Of a stretch of 64,000 bases of DNA, positions 23,468-31,621 are shown piece after piece. The translations under genes were made by a program, and so were the position numbers. Position 1 is the stretch's first letter; each line of letters starts with the position of its first letter. The notes beneath the pieces were generated by a model. That model was not told the origin of the DNA and did not search any database. It saw only the letters and a list, made by a program, of their open reading frames with translations. The stretch comes from Geothrix terrae (GTDB lineage Bacteria; Acidobacteriota; Holophagae; Holophagales; Holophagaceae). The DNA is taken from positions 62,001 to 126,000 of the forward strand of contig NZ_JAKZLA010000001.1 in the NCBI RefSeq assembly GCF_022808775.1. Reading direction: 5' to 3'.

Positions 23468-24190
23468 ATGGCTGAACCCAGCTTCATCGATCAAAGCAAG
23501 CTGCGCTTCCGCGAAGGCGAGGTCATCTTCCGCAAGGGGGAGATGGCCCAGCAGATGTATATCATCCTCGCGGGCCGGGTCCGGCTTTACGTCTCAGAGG
23601 AGCCGAAGGGCGAATGGACGGAAGAGCTGTCCAAGGGGGACTTCTTCGGAGAGGGAAGCCTGCTGGAGGCCCTGCCGCGTCAGCACACGGCCCTGGCGCT
23701 CGAGGATTCGGATCTCATCGCCATCAACCGCGGCACCTTCATGCGCATGATCCGTCAGAACCCCGAAGTGTCCGTGAAGATGATGCAGCGCCTCGCGCAG
23801 CGGCACCGGGAGCTGGGCGAGCGGGTGGAAGAACTGGATGCCAGCCGCCCGGCCAAGGCCGCGGGCACTCCCGTGGCGAACCTGGTGTCCGTGCTCAGCG
23901 GCAAGCCCCATCCCATCCTGGCCCACGGCTCGCTCATCGGCCGTTTCGACCCCACCACGGGCGTGCATCCCGACATCGACCTGACCGAAGAGGACCACAA
24001 CCTCAGCGTGTCCCGGCGCCATGCCCGCATCCTCTGCGAACACGGCCGCTACTTCCTGCTGGAGGAGCCGGGCGTGGCGAACGGCACCTTCGTGCGGGGG
24101 GAGCGCATCCAGCCCGGCGAGCCCCGGGAGCTCAAGCACGGGGACCGCGTGGGCTTCGGCATGGTGGTGCTCTTCTTCGAAAAGAGCTAA
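23468..24190 (+). CDS. Cyclic-nucleotide-binding and FHA domain protein
   Basis: This 240-residue cytoplasmic protein joins two signalling domains. Residues of about 12-125 are a cNMP-binding beta-barrel (FREGEVIFRKGEMAQQMYII, LSKGDFFGEGSLLEALPRQH, the phosphate cassette region). Residues of about 140-240 are an FHA phosphothreonine-binding domain (GSLIGRFDPTTG, NLSVSRRHARI, GVANGTFVRGERI, LKHGDRVGFG). A CRP-type HTH is absent, so it is not a transcription factor. It probably couples a nucleotide signal to docking of a Thr-phosphorylated partner. No kinase is encoded nearby. FEGSLLE lacks the strict RTA motif (reads RQHTA), so cAMP binding is plausible but unproven. Confidence 0.88.
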   Translation: MAEPSFIDQSKLRFREGEVIFRKGEMAQQMYIILAGRVRLYVSEEPKGEWTEELSKGDFFGEGSLLEALPRQHTALALEDSDLIAINRGTFMRMIRQNPEVSVKMMQRLAQRHRELGERVEELDASRPAKAAGTPVANLVSVLSGKPHPILAHGSLIGRFDPTTGVHPDIDLTEEDHNLSVSRRHARILCEHGRYFLLEEPGVANGTFVRGERIQPGEPRELKHGDRVGFGMVVLFFEKS

Positions 24191-24221
24191 CTTTCCACCG
24201 GACGGAGCGCGGGAGGTGGCC

Positions 24222-24449
24222 ATGGGTACGGACCTGCACGTCGAATTGTGGCGGGATGAGCACGGCGTCATCCGGGAGCTGGTGCAGTTCGGCCTGGACG
24301 AGATCGGCGGCGCCTGCGTCATCCGGGAGCGGAACAGCCTGGACGCCTTGGACGGCGACGTGAACGAGGGTGACATGGTCGTCGCCCGGTTCGGCGACCC
24401 CGAGGACGCCCGGGACTTCCTGCGCGATGAGGGGTTTGAACCGATCTAG
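24222..24449 (+). CDS. Small acidic protein of unknown function
   Basis: This 75-residue frame starts at an ATG seven bases after GGGAGG. It encodes MGTDLHVELWRDEHGVIREL, then GGACVIRERNSLDALDGDV and an acidic end (EDARDFLRDEGFEPI). It has a predicted alpha/beta pattern, no signal peptide and no membrane segment. I recognise no family. It lies 31 bases after the cNMP-FHA gene and before a hairpin, so it may be its operon partner. Codon use matches the neighbours. Confidence 0.7.
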   Translation: MGTDLHVELWRDEHGVIRELVQFGLDEIGGACVIRERNSLDALDGDVNEGDMVVARFGDPEDARDFLRDEGFEPI

Positions 24450-24460
24450 CTTTTTACTCA

Positions 24461-24501
24461 CTCCAGAACATCCCCCGGCGTCGCCGGGCGATGTCCTGGA
24501 G
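24461..24501 (+). terminator. Hairpin after the small acidic gene
   Basis: CTCCAGAACATCCCCCGGCG pairs with CGCCGGGCGATGTCCTGGAG with small bulges, 12 bases after the TAG stop. A run TTTTT precedes it rather than follows it on the plus strand, so it may act as an RNA-stabilising or weak terminating element. Confidence 0.55.
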
Positions 24502-24534
24502 CGATGAACGGCATTCTGAGAAAGGAAAACGACG

Positions 24535-24984
24535 ATGAATTCCCTGTTCAACCCCGCCGACCGGGATGCCTTGGCCCGGCGGTTCGCGGAGCTGGAGCCG
24601 GGTGCCCAGCGTCAGTGGGGGAAGATGGATCCCGCCCAGATGATGAAGCACTGCTCCCTCGCCCTGGGCGATCCCCTGGGTGACCGCCAGGTGAAGCAGC
24701 TCCTCCTCGGAAAGCTGATCACGCCCTTCATCCGGAGCCAGGTCTTCGGAGAGAAGCCCTTCCGCCGCAACTCCCCCACCGACCCCATCTATGTGGTGTC
24801 CAGCCCCCAGGACTTCGAGACCGAGCGCACCCGGCTGGCCACGCTCATCGACCGCGTCGTCCAGCGCGGCACCGCGAAGACCGAAGGCAGGATCCACCCC
24901 TTCTTCGGACGGCTCAGCGGCGACCAGTGGGGGTGCCTGATCTACAAGCACTTCGACCACCATTTGAGGCAGTTCGGGGTTTGA
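24535..24984 (+). CDS. DUF1569 (DinB-like fold) protein
   Basis: This 149-residue protein has GAAAGG close before its start. WGKMDPAQMMKHCSLALG near the N-terminus and LIYKHFDHHLRQFGV at the C-terminus match DUF1569, a member of the DinB/YfiT four-helix superfamily. The spaced His residues (KHC, KHFDHH) are the expected metal ligands. Members are stress-associated or thiol-transferase-like, and no specific reaction is known for DUF1569. It is flanked on both sides by hairpins, so it is probably a single-gene unit. Confidence 0.82.
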   Translation: MNSLFNPADRDALARRFAELEPGAQRQWGKMDPAQMMKHCSLALGDPLGDRQVKQLLLGKLITPFIRSQVFGEKPFRRNSPTDPIYVVSSPQDFETERTRLATLIDRVVQRGTAKTEGRIHPFFGRLSGDQWGCLIYKHFDHHLRQFGV

Positions 24985-24994
24985 ATCCTTTCTT

Positions 24995-25036
24995 ATCTGC
25001 AGAATCGCCCGGCATTCGCCGGGCGATTCTGCAGAT
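24995..25036. terminator. Bidirectional terminator between DUF1569 gene and etfA
   Basis: A perfect 19-bp inverted repeat (ATCTGCAGAATCGCCCGGC with its complement) closes a four-base loop ATTC between convergent genes. The long uninterrupted stem would work in either direction. Confidence 0.75.
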
Positions 25037-25050
25037 GGGAACGGCGCTGG

Positions 25051-26022
25051 TCAGTTCTGGCCGATGCCCATGGCCTTGGCGGCCTTGGTGAGCTCAGGGA
25101 CGACCTCGAACAGGTCCCCCACGATCCCGTAGTTCGCCAGCTTGAAGATGGGCGCCTCGGGATCCTTGTTGATGGCGACGATGAACTTCGAGCCGCTCAT
25201 GCCGGCGATGTGCTGGATGGCGCCGCTGATGCCGCAGGCGATGTAGAGGGTCGGGCTCACGACCTTGCCGGTCTGGCCCACCTGCATGCTGTGGGGCAGG
25301 CCCCAGCCGGCGTCCACGGCCGCGCGGGAGGCGCCGACCACGCCACCGAGGGCGTCCGCCAACTCCTCCAGGATCTTGAAGTTGGCGCCGTCCTTCATGC
25401 CGCGGCCGCCGCTGACGATGACATTGGCTTCGCTGAGGTCCACCTTGCCGCCGGCCTTGGCGAGGATCTCCTTCACCACGGACTTGAAGTCCCCGGCGGG
25501 GGCCGCCAGCGTCTCCACGGCGCCAGCGCCAGCCTTCTCGGCAGCGGGGAACACGTTGGGACGGGTGGTGGCCGTCTGCACGGCGCTGGAGAAGGTGGTG
25601 GTGGCGAAGGCTTTGCCGGCGTAGACCGGGCGCACGGCCTGGAGCTTGCCGTCCGCCATGGAGAGGCCGGTGACGTCGGAGGCATAGCCGGCGCCCAGGC
25701 GCGCGGCGGCGCGGGGCAGCACGTCCTTGCCCACCGCGGTGGCGGCGGCGAGCAGCACCGTGGCGCCCTTGGCCTTCACGGCGTCCGCCAGCAGCTGCGC
25801 GAAGGCGTCACTGGAATAGGAGGCCAGGGTGGCGCCTTCGGCGGTGAGGATCACGTCTGCGCCGAACTTGGCGGCTTCGGCGGCCCCGGCACAGGAGGCG
25901 CCAGCGAACAGGGCGCCGACCTTCTTGCCGGACGCGTCAGCCAGGCGGCGGCCTTCGCTGAGGGCCTCGGCGCTGGGCTTGCGGATCTGGCCGTCCTTCA
26001 GTTCACAGAACACGAGAATCAT
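25051..26022 (-). CDS. etfA: Electron transfer flavoprotein alpha subunit
   Basis: This 323-residue subunit has the N-terminal ETF fold ([21 protein letters not shown]) and the C-terminal FAD-binding half: [79 protein letters not shown]. It accepts electrons from acyl-CoA or other dehydrogenases and passes them to the quinone pool. It is downstream of etfB with a short gap. No bifurcation-type insertion is visible and no dehydrogenase gene is adjacent. Confidence 0.95.
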   Translation of the reverse strand: MILVFCELKDGQIRKPSAEALSEGRRLADASGKKVGALFAGASCAGAAEAAKFGADVILTAEGATLASYSSDAFAQLLADAVKAKGATVLLAAATAVGKDVLPRAAARLGAGYASDVTGLSMADGKLQAVRPVYAGKAFATTTFSSAVQTATTRPNVFPAAEKAGAGAVETLAAPAGDFKSVVKEILAKAGGKVDLSEANVIVSGGRGMKDGANFKILEELADALGGVVGASRAAVDAGWGLPHSMQVGQTGKVVSPTLYIACGISGAIQHIAGMSGSKFIVAINKDPEAPIFKLANYGIVGDLFEVVPELTKAAKAMGIGQN

Positions 26023-26069
26023 GGATGTCGTCCTTTCGAATATCGGATCAGTCAGCGGAGGAGGACCGG

Positions 26070-26819
26070 CTAGAAGACCTTGGCTTCATCCTTGAGGGCC
26101 TGGAGCAGCGCCTGGGCCTGCTGGGCGGCGTCGCCCTGCAGCAGGCGGCCGGCGGGGCGCTCGGGGGGCAGGGCCAGGGCGCTCACCTGCGCGCCGGCGG
26201 TGACGGCGGCGGCATCCAGCTCCTCGATGGTCTTCTTCTTGGCCGCCATGATGCCCTTGAGGCTGGCATAGCGGGGCTCATTGAGGCCCTTCTGGGCGGT
26301 GATCACGGCGGGCAGGGCGCCCTCGACGATCTCCGAGCCGCCTTCGATCTCGCGCTCGGCCTTGAAGGTGCCTTCGCCGAGCTCGAGCTTCACGATGACG
26401 TTGGCCTGGGCGATGCCGAGCAGCTCCGCGAGCATGGGGCCCATGGCCGCGTTGTCGCCTCCCAGGCCCTTGTTGCCGCAGAGGATCAAGTCGAAGCCCT
26501 TGTCCTTGGCATAGGCGGCGATCATCTGGGCCACGGCGAAGGCATCACCCTGGCCGTCGCCCTTCAGCAGCACGGCGCTGTCGGCGCCCAGCGCCAGGGC
26601 GTTCTTCAGCACGTCCTTGGCGGTGTCGCCTCCCACGGAGAGCGCCACCACTTCGGCGCCCTTGCCCTCCTTCAGACGAATGGCCTCCTCCAGCGCGTAC
26701 TCGTCGTAGGGGCTGGTGATCCACTTGACGTCCGCAGGATCGAGGGACTTGCCATCCGCGGCGACTTTGATCTTGGTCTCAGTATCGGGGACCTGTTTGA
26801 GGGCGACGAGGATCTTCAT
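26070..26819 (-). CDS. etfB: Electron transfer flavoprotein beta subunit
   Basis: The start is the ATG at 26819, preceded by GGGAGC, giving 249 residues. MKILVALKQVPDTETKIKVA, PYDEYALEEAIRLKEG, VVALSVGGDTAKDVLKNAL and ILCGNKGLGGDNAAMGPMLAE are standard EtfB motifs, including the AMP-binding region. With EtfA it forms the soluble heterodimer. It is the first gene of the etfBA pair, and the leader before it is about 190 bases shared with the divergent murG. Confidence 0.95.
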   Translation of the reverse strand: MKILVALKQVPDTETKIKVAADGKSLDPADVKWITSPYDEYALEEAIRLKEGKGAEVVALSVGGDTAKDVLKNALALGADSAVLLKGDGQGDAFAVAQMIAAYAKDKGFDLILCGNKGLGGDNAAMGPMLAELLGIAQANVIVKLELGEGTFKAEREIEGGSEIVEGALPAVITAQKGLNEPRYASLKGIMAAKKKTIEELDAAAVTAGAQVSALALPPERPAGRLLQGDAAQQAQALLQALKDEAKVF

Positions 26820-27006
26820 GGGCGCTCCCTGATGCGTCATGGATAAGCCGGTGGGGACCGGCGGAAAAATGGATTCTAGCGCGGCGTGACCTTCCACTTT
26901 ACCGGCCTTTGAGGATCTTTGTGCCTGGAATCACGTGTCTGTCTCCAGGTAAGTTGCGCTTGCCTTTGGGTAGGAACGGGGCGCCTTCCGGTATGGTGGT
27001 CGGATC

Positions 27007-28134
27007 ATGAGCGATCGCATGCCGAGCTTCGATGGAGCCCTCGTCCTCACCGGTGGGGGGACGGGGGGGCATTTCTTCCCAGCCATGGCCTTGGCGGAAG
27101 GCGCACACCGCCGATGGCCGCAGCGGGCCATCGCCTTCGTGGGGGCCCGCCGGGGTATCGAGGCCCGGGAGCTGCCGGCCAGCCCCTGGCCGCACTTGCT
27201 GCTTGATGTGGAGGGGTTCTTGGGCCGGTCGCCCCTGCGCGCCGCGAGATCCGCCTGGAAGCTCTGGCGCGCCACGGCCCACCTGAAGGCCCTGTGGCGC
27301 TCCGCCCGGCCGTGGGCGGTGATCGGCACCGGCGGCTACGGCGCGGCTCCGGCCCTGCTCGCCGCGCGGGCCTTGGGCATCCCCTACTTCCTGCATGAGA
27401 GCAACGCCGCGCCGGGCGCCCTGGTGAAGCTCCTCGCCCCGAAGGCCCGGCGGGTCTGGTGCGGCCTCGAAGGCGTGCATTCCCTGCTGCCCGGGGCGGA
27501 CTGTCGGGTGGTGGGCACGCCGGTGAGGGAGGCTTTCCTGCGGGACTTCCGGGCGGCATCGGCGCTGGAGCCGCCCTTCCGGCTGCTGGTCCTGGGAGGG
27601 AGCGGCGGGGCGCGGGCCCTCAATGAAGCGCTGCTGGAGATCGCGCCTTCACTGCTGGAGGAGGCCACCGGGTGGGAGGTGCTCCATCAGGCCGGCCCCG
27701 CCGAGTTCGAGCGGCTGAAGGACCGCCCGCGCCATCCGCGCCATGCGCTGGTCCCCTTCATCCACCGCATGGACGAGGCCATGGAGGCGGCCAGCCTCGT
27801 CCTGAGCCGGTCCGGGGCCAGCACCTGCGCCGAGCTGAAGGCCGCGGGGCGGGGGGCGATCCTGGTGCCCCTGCCGACCAGCGCCAATGATCACCAGCGG
27901 ATGAACGCTTTGGCCCTGGCCTCGGAGGGCCGCGCCATCGTGGTCGAGCAGGGCCCTGAGTTCCCGGCGCGGCTCGGCGCGTCCCTCGCGCTCCGCATGA
28001 CCGACGCGGAGGCGCGGAGGCACCTGTCCGCTCCGCCTGAACCCAACCAGGCCGTGGACCTCAGCCTGGACGACCTGGGGGCCTACTTCGCGCGGGGCTC
28101 CGCGGCCCAGGCCACCAGCACGGAGATGAAGTAG
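27007..28134 (+). CDS. murG: UDP-GlcNAc transferase MurG
   Basis: This 375-residue glycosyltransferase has the lipid-binding LTGGGTGGHFFPAMALAE loop, GARRGIEARELP, GTGGYGAAPALLAARALGIP, HESNAAPGALVKLLA, and the nucleotide-sugar half with VLGGSGGARALNEALLEIAP, LSRSGASTCAELKAAGRGAI and ANDHQRMNALALA. It adds GlcNAc to lipid I to give lipid II on the inner face of the inner membrane. It lies apart from the usual mur/dcw cluster. Its last 52 bases overlap the antisense end of tatC, and the C-terminal residues encoded there (ARGSAAQATSTEMK) are low in conservation. Confidence 0.94.
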   Translation: MSDRMPSFDGALVLTGGGTGGHFFPAMALAEGAHRRWPQRAIAFVGARRGIEARELPASPWPHLLLDVEGFLGRSPLRAARSAWKLWRATAHLKALWRSARPWAVIGTGGYGAAPALLAARALGIPYFLHESNAAPGALVKLLAPKARRVWCGLEGVHSLLPGADCRVVGTPVREAFLRDFRAASALEPPFRLLVLGGSGGARALNEALLEIAPSLLEEATGWEVLHQAGPAEFERLKDRPRHPRHALVPFIHRMDEAMEAASLVLSRSGASTCAELKAAGRGAILVPLPTSANDHQRMNALALASEGRAIVVEQGPEFPARLGASLALRMTDAEARRHLSAPPEPNQAVDLSLDDLGAYFARGSAAQATSTEMK

Positions 28135-28850
28135 AGGCCCAGCAGGACGACGCTGAAGAAGATGGTGGTCACCACCACGTCGCCCGGCGTGAAGAACGCG
28201 CTGAAGATGAGGATCGCGATGGTGGCGTGGCGCCAGTACTTCAGCATGAGCCGCGCGGTCACGATGCGGAACTTCGCCAGGAAGAAGAACAGGACCGGCA
28301 GCTCGAACATCACGCCCGTGATGAGCGTGGTGGAGATGAACAGGTCCAGGTAGTCCGAGGCGTGCAGGTTGGCGCGCAGGCCCGCCTGGGCGGCCTCCTG
28401 GAAGAGGATGTCCCCCAGGAACTTGAAGGCCTGGAAGTAGGCGAAAGCGGAGCCGGCCAGGAAACAGGCCGAGGTGACGAAGACGAAGGGGATGACGAGG
28501 CGGCGTTCCTTGGGCAGCAGACCCGGTCGGATGAAGGCCCAGAGCTGGTAGAAGAGGAAGGGGGCGCAGAACACGGCCGCGGCCCATAGCGAGAGCCGCA
28601 TCATGCTGAAGAAGGGCTCGGTGAGGTCCGTGAAGGCGAAGGGGTCCAGGCTTCCGACGGGCTTGCCTGTCTGGCGCGCCATGGCTTCGAGGAAGGGCTT
28701 CTGCGCCCAGGCCCAGAGCTTGAAGCGGTAGGCATAGGTGATGGCGAAGCCCACGGCCACGATGCCGAGGGATCTGACGATCCGCACCCGCAGTTCCTGC
28801 AGGTGCTCCCAGAAGCTCATCTTGTCGGGCGGCGTGGCCGGAAGCGCCAT
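28083..28850 (-). CDS. tatC: Twin-arginine translocase subunit TatC
   Basis: The ATG at 28850 is preferred to a TTG three codons upstream. The product has 255 residues and six membrane segments. Diagnostic phrases are FWEHLQELRVRIVRSLG at the N-terminus, PFFSMMRLSLWAAAVFCAPF, LWAFIRPGLLPKERR, FELPVLFFFLAKF and FSAFFTPGDVVVTTIFF. TatC recognises twin-Arg signal peptides and moves folded proteins across the inner membrane. tatA lies upstream in the same direction, with a hairpin between. It overlaps the convergent murG end by 52 bases. Confidence 0.94.
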   Translation of the reverse strand: MALPATPPDKMSFWEHLQELRVRIVRSLGIVAVGFAITYAYRFKLWAWAQKPFLEAMARQTGKPVGSLDPFAFTDLTEPFFSMMRLSLWAAAVFCAPFLFYQLWAFIRPGLLPKERRLVIPFVFVTSACFLAGSAFAYFQAFKFLGDILFQEAAQAGLRANLHASDYLDLFISTTLITGVMFELPVLFFFLAKFRIVTARLMLKYWRHATIAILIFSAFFTPGDVVVTTIFFSVVLLGLYFISVLVAWAAEPRAK

Positions 28851-28870
28851 GGTCCTCAACGGGGAGAAAA

Positions 28871-28896
28871 GGCCGGTCTCCCCAGGGAGACCGGCC
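28871..28896 (-). terminator. Hairpin between tatA and tatC
   Basis: On the minus strand GGCCGGTCTCCC-type arms form a stem of about eleven pairs followed by TTTTCTCC, the shape of a Rho-independent terminator. Located between two co-directional tat genes, it may be leaky and lower TatC relative to TatA. Confidence 0.65.
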
Positions 28897-28914
28897 GGTG
28901 GAGGGCCTGGAGGC

Positions 28915-29121
28915 CTACTGCTTGTCCTTGTCGGAGGAAGAGGAGGCCGGCGGGGTGGTGACGTCCTCCTTCACGGAATCCGTCAGCTCGCGGCTGGCCT
29001 TCTTGAATTCCTGGATGCCCTTGCCGAGGCTCTTGCCCAGTTCCGGCAGGCGGGAGGGGCCGAAGAAGATCAGCAGCGCGATGCCGATCAGCAGGATTTC
29101 CATCATTCCGAGATTGCCCAT
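28915..29121 (-). CDS. tatA: Twin-arginine translocase subunit TatA/E
   Basis: This 68-residue protein has one N-terminal membrane helix (MMEILLIGIALLIFFG), the conserved FGPSRLPELGKSLGKGIQEF amphipathic region and a charged, Ser-rich tail. The length and the FGP hinge fit TatA rather than TatB. TatA oligomers form the transport pore with TatC. It is the next gene after the AtuA-like domain gene, 32 bases away, and upstream of tatC. Confidence 0.93.
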   Translation of the reverse strand: MGNLGMMEILLIGIALLIFFGPSRLPELGKSLGKGIQEFKKASRELTDSVKEDVTTPPASSSSDKDKQ

Positions 29122-29153
29122 GTTGTTGCTCCTTGGCAGGGTGGGAATGCCCT

Positions 29154-29501
29154 TCAGGGTTTGAGATCCGCCAGCGTCAGGCCGGCCGGAAGGTCCAGTT
29201 CCATTCTAAGCAGGGCCTGCCCGTGGGTCTTGCCCTGAGCATCGGTTTTCACGCTTTCGCTGCCGCCCCCGCCCAGGGAGTCGTGCAGGATGAAGTTGAG
29301 GGCCTTGAGGTTAGGGACCTCGAAACGTTCAACACTACCTTTGCATATGGTTGAAAAGTGATGCTTGACACACTCGGGCGTAAGTTCTTGTTGTAACAGG
29401 CTATAGCCGGTCTCCGTGTAGGCGATGACGCCCACGTTGGAACCGTCCCCCTTGTCGCCGCTCCGGGCGTGGGCGATGTCCTCAAGGCGGATGAGGGTCA
29501 T
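29154..29501 (-). CDS. Stand-alone AtuA-like C-terminal domain protein
   Basis: The 115-residue product starts at an ATGA overlap with the ugd stop. IAHARSGDKGDGSNVGVIA, FEVPNLKALNFILHDSLGGG and DAQGKTHGQALLRMELDLP match the C-terminal ferredoxin-like domain of AtuA (acyclic terpene utilisation) proteins, in which it follows a DUF1446 domain. Here the DUF1446 part is missing, and no other atu or acyl-CoA carboxylase gene is near. In other genomes a separate small protein of this type accompanies AtuA. Its function alone is unknown. Base composition in its middle (about 29310-29400) is lower in GC than its neighbours. Confidence 0.8.
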   Translation of the reverse strand: MTLIRLEDIAHARSGDKGDGSNVGVIAYTETGYSLLQQELTPECVKHHFSTICKGSVERFEVPNLKALNFILHDSLGGGGSESVKTDAQGKTHGQALLRMELDLPAGLTLADLKP

Positions 29502-30853
29502 TTGACCTCCACGGAACGGCGTCCCAGGGAATGGTACGTCCAGCCCTTGGCCTCCATGGCCTCCGGCCGGAAGAGGTTGCGGCCGTCGAACATGCAGCGT
29601 GACTTGAGGGCCTTGGCGACGACCTCGAGGTCGGCCGCCTTGTAATCCGCCCACTCGGTGGCGATGAGCAGGGCGTCCGCGCCCTCGCAGGCCGCCAGCG
29701 GGGTCTCTGCGTAGCGGACCTTGTCGCCGACCTTCGCCTTCACGGCCTCCATGGCGGCGAAGTCATGCACCACCACGTCCGCTCCGAGGTTCACCAGGCC
29801 GTCGATGAGCTCCAGGGCCATGCTCTCCCGAATGTCATCGGTGTTGGCCTTGAAGGCCAGGCCCCACAGGGCGAAGCGCTTGCCCTTCAGAGGAGCGGGC
29901 ACGCCCGGCTTCACCCCGAAGTGGGCTTTCACCTTCCGGAGGAGCACCTGCTTCTGATGCCGGTTGGCCTCCACCGTGGTGGCCAGGGTCATCATGGGAT
30001 GGCCGTGCTCGCGCCCCACCTTCAGGAGCGCCTGCAGATCCTTGGGGAAGCAGGAACCACCGAAGCCGGGTCCCGGGTTGAGGAAGGCGGGGCCGATGCG
30101 GTGGTCCGCGCCGATGGCGGTCTTCACGTGGTCGATGTCCGCGCCCACGCACTCGGCCAGGTTGGCGATCTCGTTGATGAAGCTGATGCGCAGGGCCAGC
30201 ATGGCGTTGGCGGCATACTTGGTGAGCTCGGCGCTGGGGGGATCCATGCGGAACCACTTGCCGCCGCTGCGATCCAGGAAGGACTGGTAGAGCCCCTTCA
30301 TCACCTTCTCGGCGTGGTCCGTGTGGCAGCCCACCACCACGCGGTCCGGCTCCAGGAAGTCGCCGATGGCCGAGCCTTCGCGGAGGAACTCGGGGTTGCT
30401 CACGACTTCGAAGGCGCGATCTGTATGGGATGCGATTTCCGCGTGGACCCGCGCCGCCGTGCCCACCGGCACCGTGCTCTTGTCCACCACGATGAGGGGG
30501 GCGGCGTCCTTGGCGCGCAGGGTCATGGCTCCACCGATCTGGCCCGCCACGGCCAGCACATACTTCATGTCCGCGCTGCCGTCCTCGCTCTGGGGGGTGC
30601 CGACGCAGATGAAGGCCGCGGCGGCCTCCGCGATGCCCTCTTTGAGGTCAGTGGTGAACCGCAGAGCGCCTGACGCGAGATGCCTCCGGAGCAGATCATC
30701 CAGGCCCGGCTCGAAGATGGGGGATTCGCCCCGGCTGAGCGCGGCGACCTTGGCGGCATCCACATCCACGCCGAGGACGCGGTGCCCCGCCTCGGCGAAA
30801 CAGGCGGCGGCCACCAGCCCCACGTATCCCGACCCGATGACCAGCACCTGCAT
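29498..30853 (-). CDS. ugd: UDP-glucose 6-dehydrogenase
   Basis: Translation from the ATG at 30853 gives 451 residues. The N-terminal NAD fold has MQVLVIGSGYVGLVAAACFAE, VGVDVDxxK-like GVDVDAAKVAAL and FICVGTPQSEDGSAD. The centre has STVPVGTA, NPEFLREGSAIGDFLEPDR and ELTKYAANAMLALRISFINE. The catalytic Cys lies in FGGSCFPKDLQAL. The C-terminal UDP-binding part has LWGLAFKANTDDIRESMALEL. It makes UDP-glucuronate for capsule, LPS or exopolysaccharide. It is the first gene of a unit with the AtuA-like gene and tatA, a mix with no obvious shared pathway. Confidence 0.94.
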   Translation of the reverse strand: MQVLVIGSGYVGLVAAACFAEAGHRVLGVDVDAAKVAALSRGESPIFEPGLDDLLRRHLASGALRFTTDLKEGIAEAAAAFICVGTPQSEDGSADMKYVLAVAGQIGGAMTLRAKDAAPLIVVDKSTVPVGTAARVHAEIASHTDRAFEVVSNPEFLREGSAIGDFLEPDRVVVGCHTDHAEKVMKGLYQSFLDRSGGKWFRMDPPSAELTKYAANAMLALRISFINEIANLAECVGADIDHVKTAIGADHRIGPAFLNPGPGFGGSCFPKDLQALLKVGREHGHPMMTLATTVEANRHQKQVLLRKVKAHFGVKPGVPAPLKGKRFALWGLAFKANTDDIRESMALELIDGLVNLGADVVVHDFAAMEAVKAKVGDKVRYAETPLAACEGADALLIATEWADYKAADLEVVAKALKSRCMFDGRNLFRPEAMEAKGWTYHSLGRRSVEVK

Positions 30854-30925
30854 GGCGTCCTCGCGCAAAGCATCCAGTGTAGCCACATCCCCGCTTGCTA
30901 TCATTTCCCGGACGGAGGCAGCAGC

Positions 30926-31621
30926 ATGGCGATCCTGGCGGCACCCACGGGCAATGAAGTCAACCTGCTGGAGGTCATGCTCCATGCGGGCCCCGTCGCC
31001 AAGTCGGTGTTGACGATCCTCTTCACCTTCTCGCTCCTGAGCTGGGTCGTGATCATCCGCAAGGCGCTGCTCTACCGCCGCAGCCGCGAGGTGTCCGAGC
31101 GCTTCCGCGGCGCCTTCAAGCGGGCCACGGACTGGCGCGACCTCAAGCAGCAGGTGGAGCGGTTCGCCATGAGTCCCCTGGTGGGCCTGTTCGTGGCGGG
31201 CTACGGCGAAGTCACCTACCAGCTCCGCCAGGTCGGGCCCGACGGCCGGCCCCAGCTCCGCAGCATGGAGGCGGTGGAGCGCAGCCTCCAGCGCGCCAGC
31301 GTGGTGGAGATGGGCCGGCTGGAGCGCTCCCTGGGCGGCCTGGCGACGGTGGCGGCCGTGAGCCCCTTCATCGGCCTCTTCGGCACGGTGTGGGGCATCA
31401 TCGATGCCTTCCGCGGCATTGGCGCCACGGGCAATGCGAACCTCGCCACCGTGGCTCCCGGCATCTCCGAAGCCCTGGTGGCCACGGCCATCGGTCTGGT
31501 GGCGGCCATCCCCGCGCTCATGGCCTACAACTTCTTCCAGGGCCAGCTGAAGCAGTTCCAGACCGAGCTCGATGACTTCTCCCTGGAGTTCATCAGCCTC
31601 TCGGAACGGAACTTCACCTGA
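30926..31621 (+). CDS. TolQ/ExbB/MotA-family proton channel protein
   Basis: This 231-residue protein has GGAGG seven bases before its ATG. It has three membrane segments: about 25-45 (SVLTILFTFSLLSWVVIIRK), about 135-160 and about 175-200. The conserved core reads LGGLATVAAVSPFIGLFGTVWGII and ATVAPGISEALVATAIGLVAAIPALM, which contains the channel Thr/Pro residues. It should form the proton-driven motor with an ExbD/TolR partner, but none follows. Instead it heads a run of unrelated genes joined by four-base overlaps. TolQ is more likely than ExbB from the loop length. Confidence 0.88.
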   Translation: MAILAAPTGNEVNLLEVMLHAGPVAKSVLTILFTFSLLSWVVIIRKALLYRRSREVSERFRGAFKRATDWRDLKQQVERFAMSPLVGLFVAGYGEVTYQLRQVGPDGRPQLRSMEAVERSLQRASVVEMGRLERSLGGLATVAAVSPFIGLFGTVWGIIDAFRGIGATGNANLATVAPGISEALVATAIGLVAAIPALMAYNFFQGQLKQFQTELDDFSLEFISLSERNFT

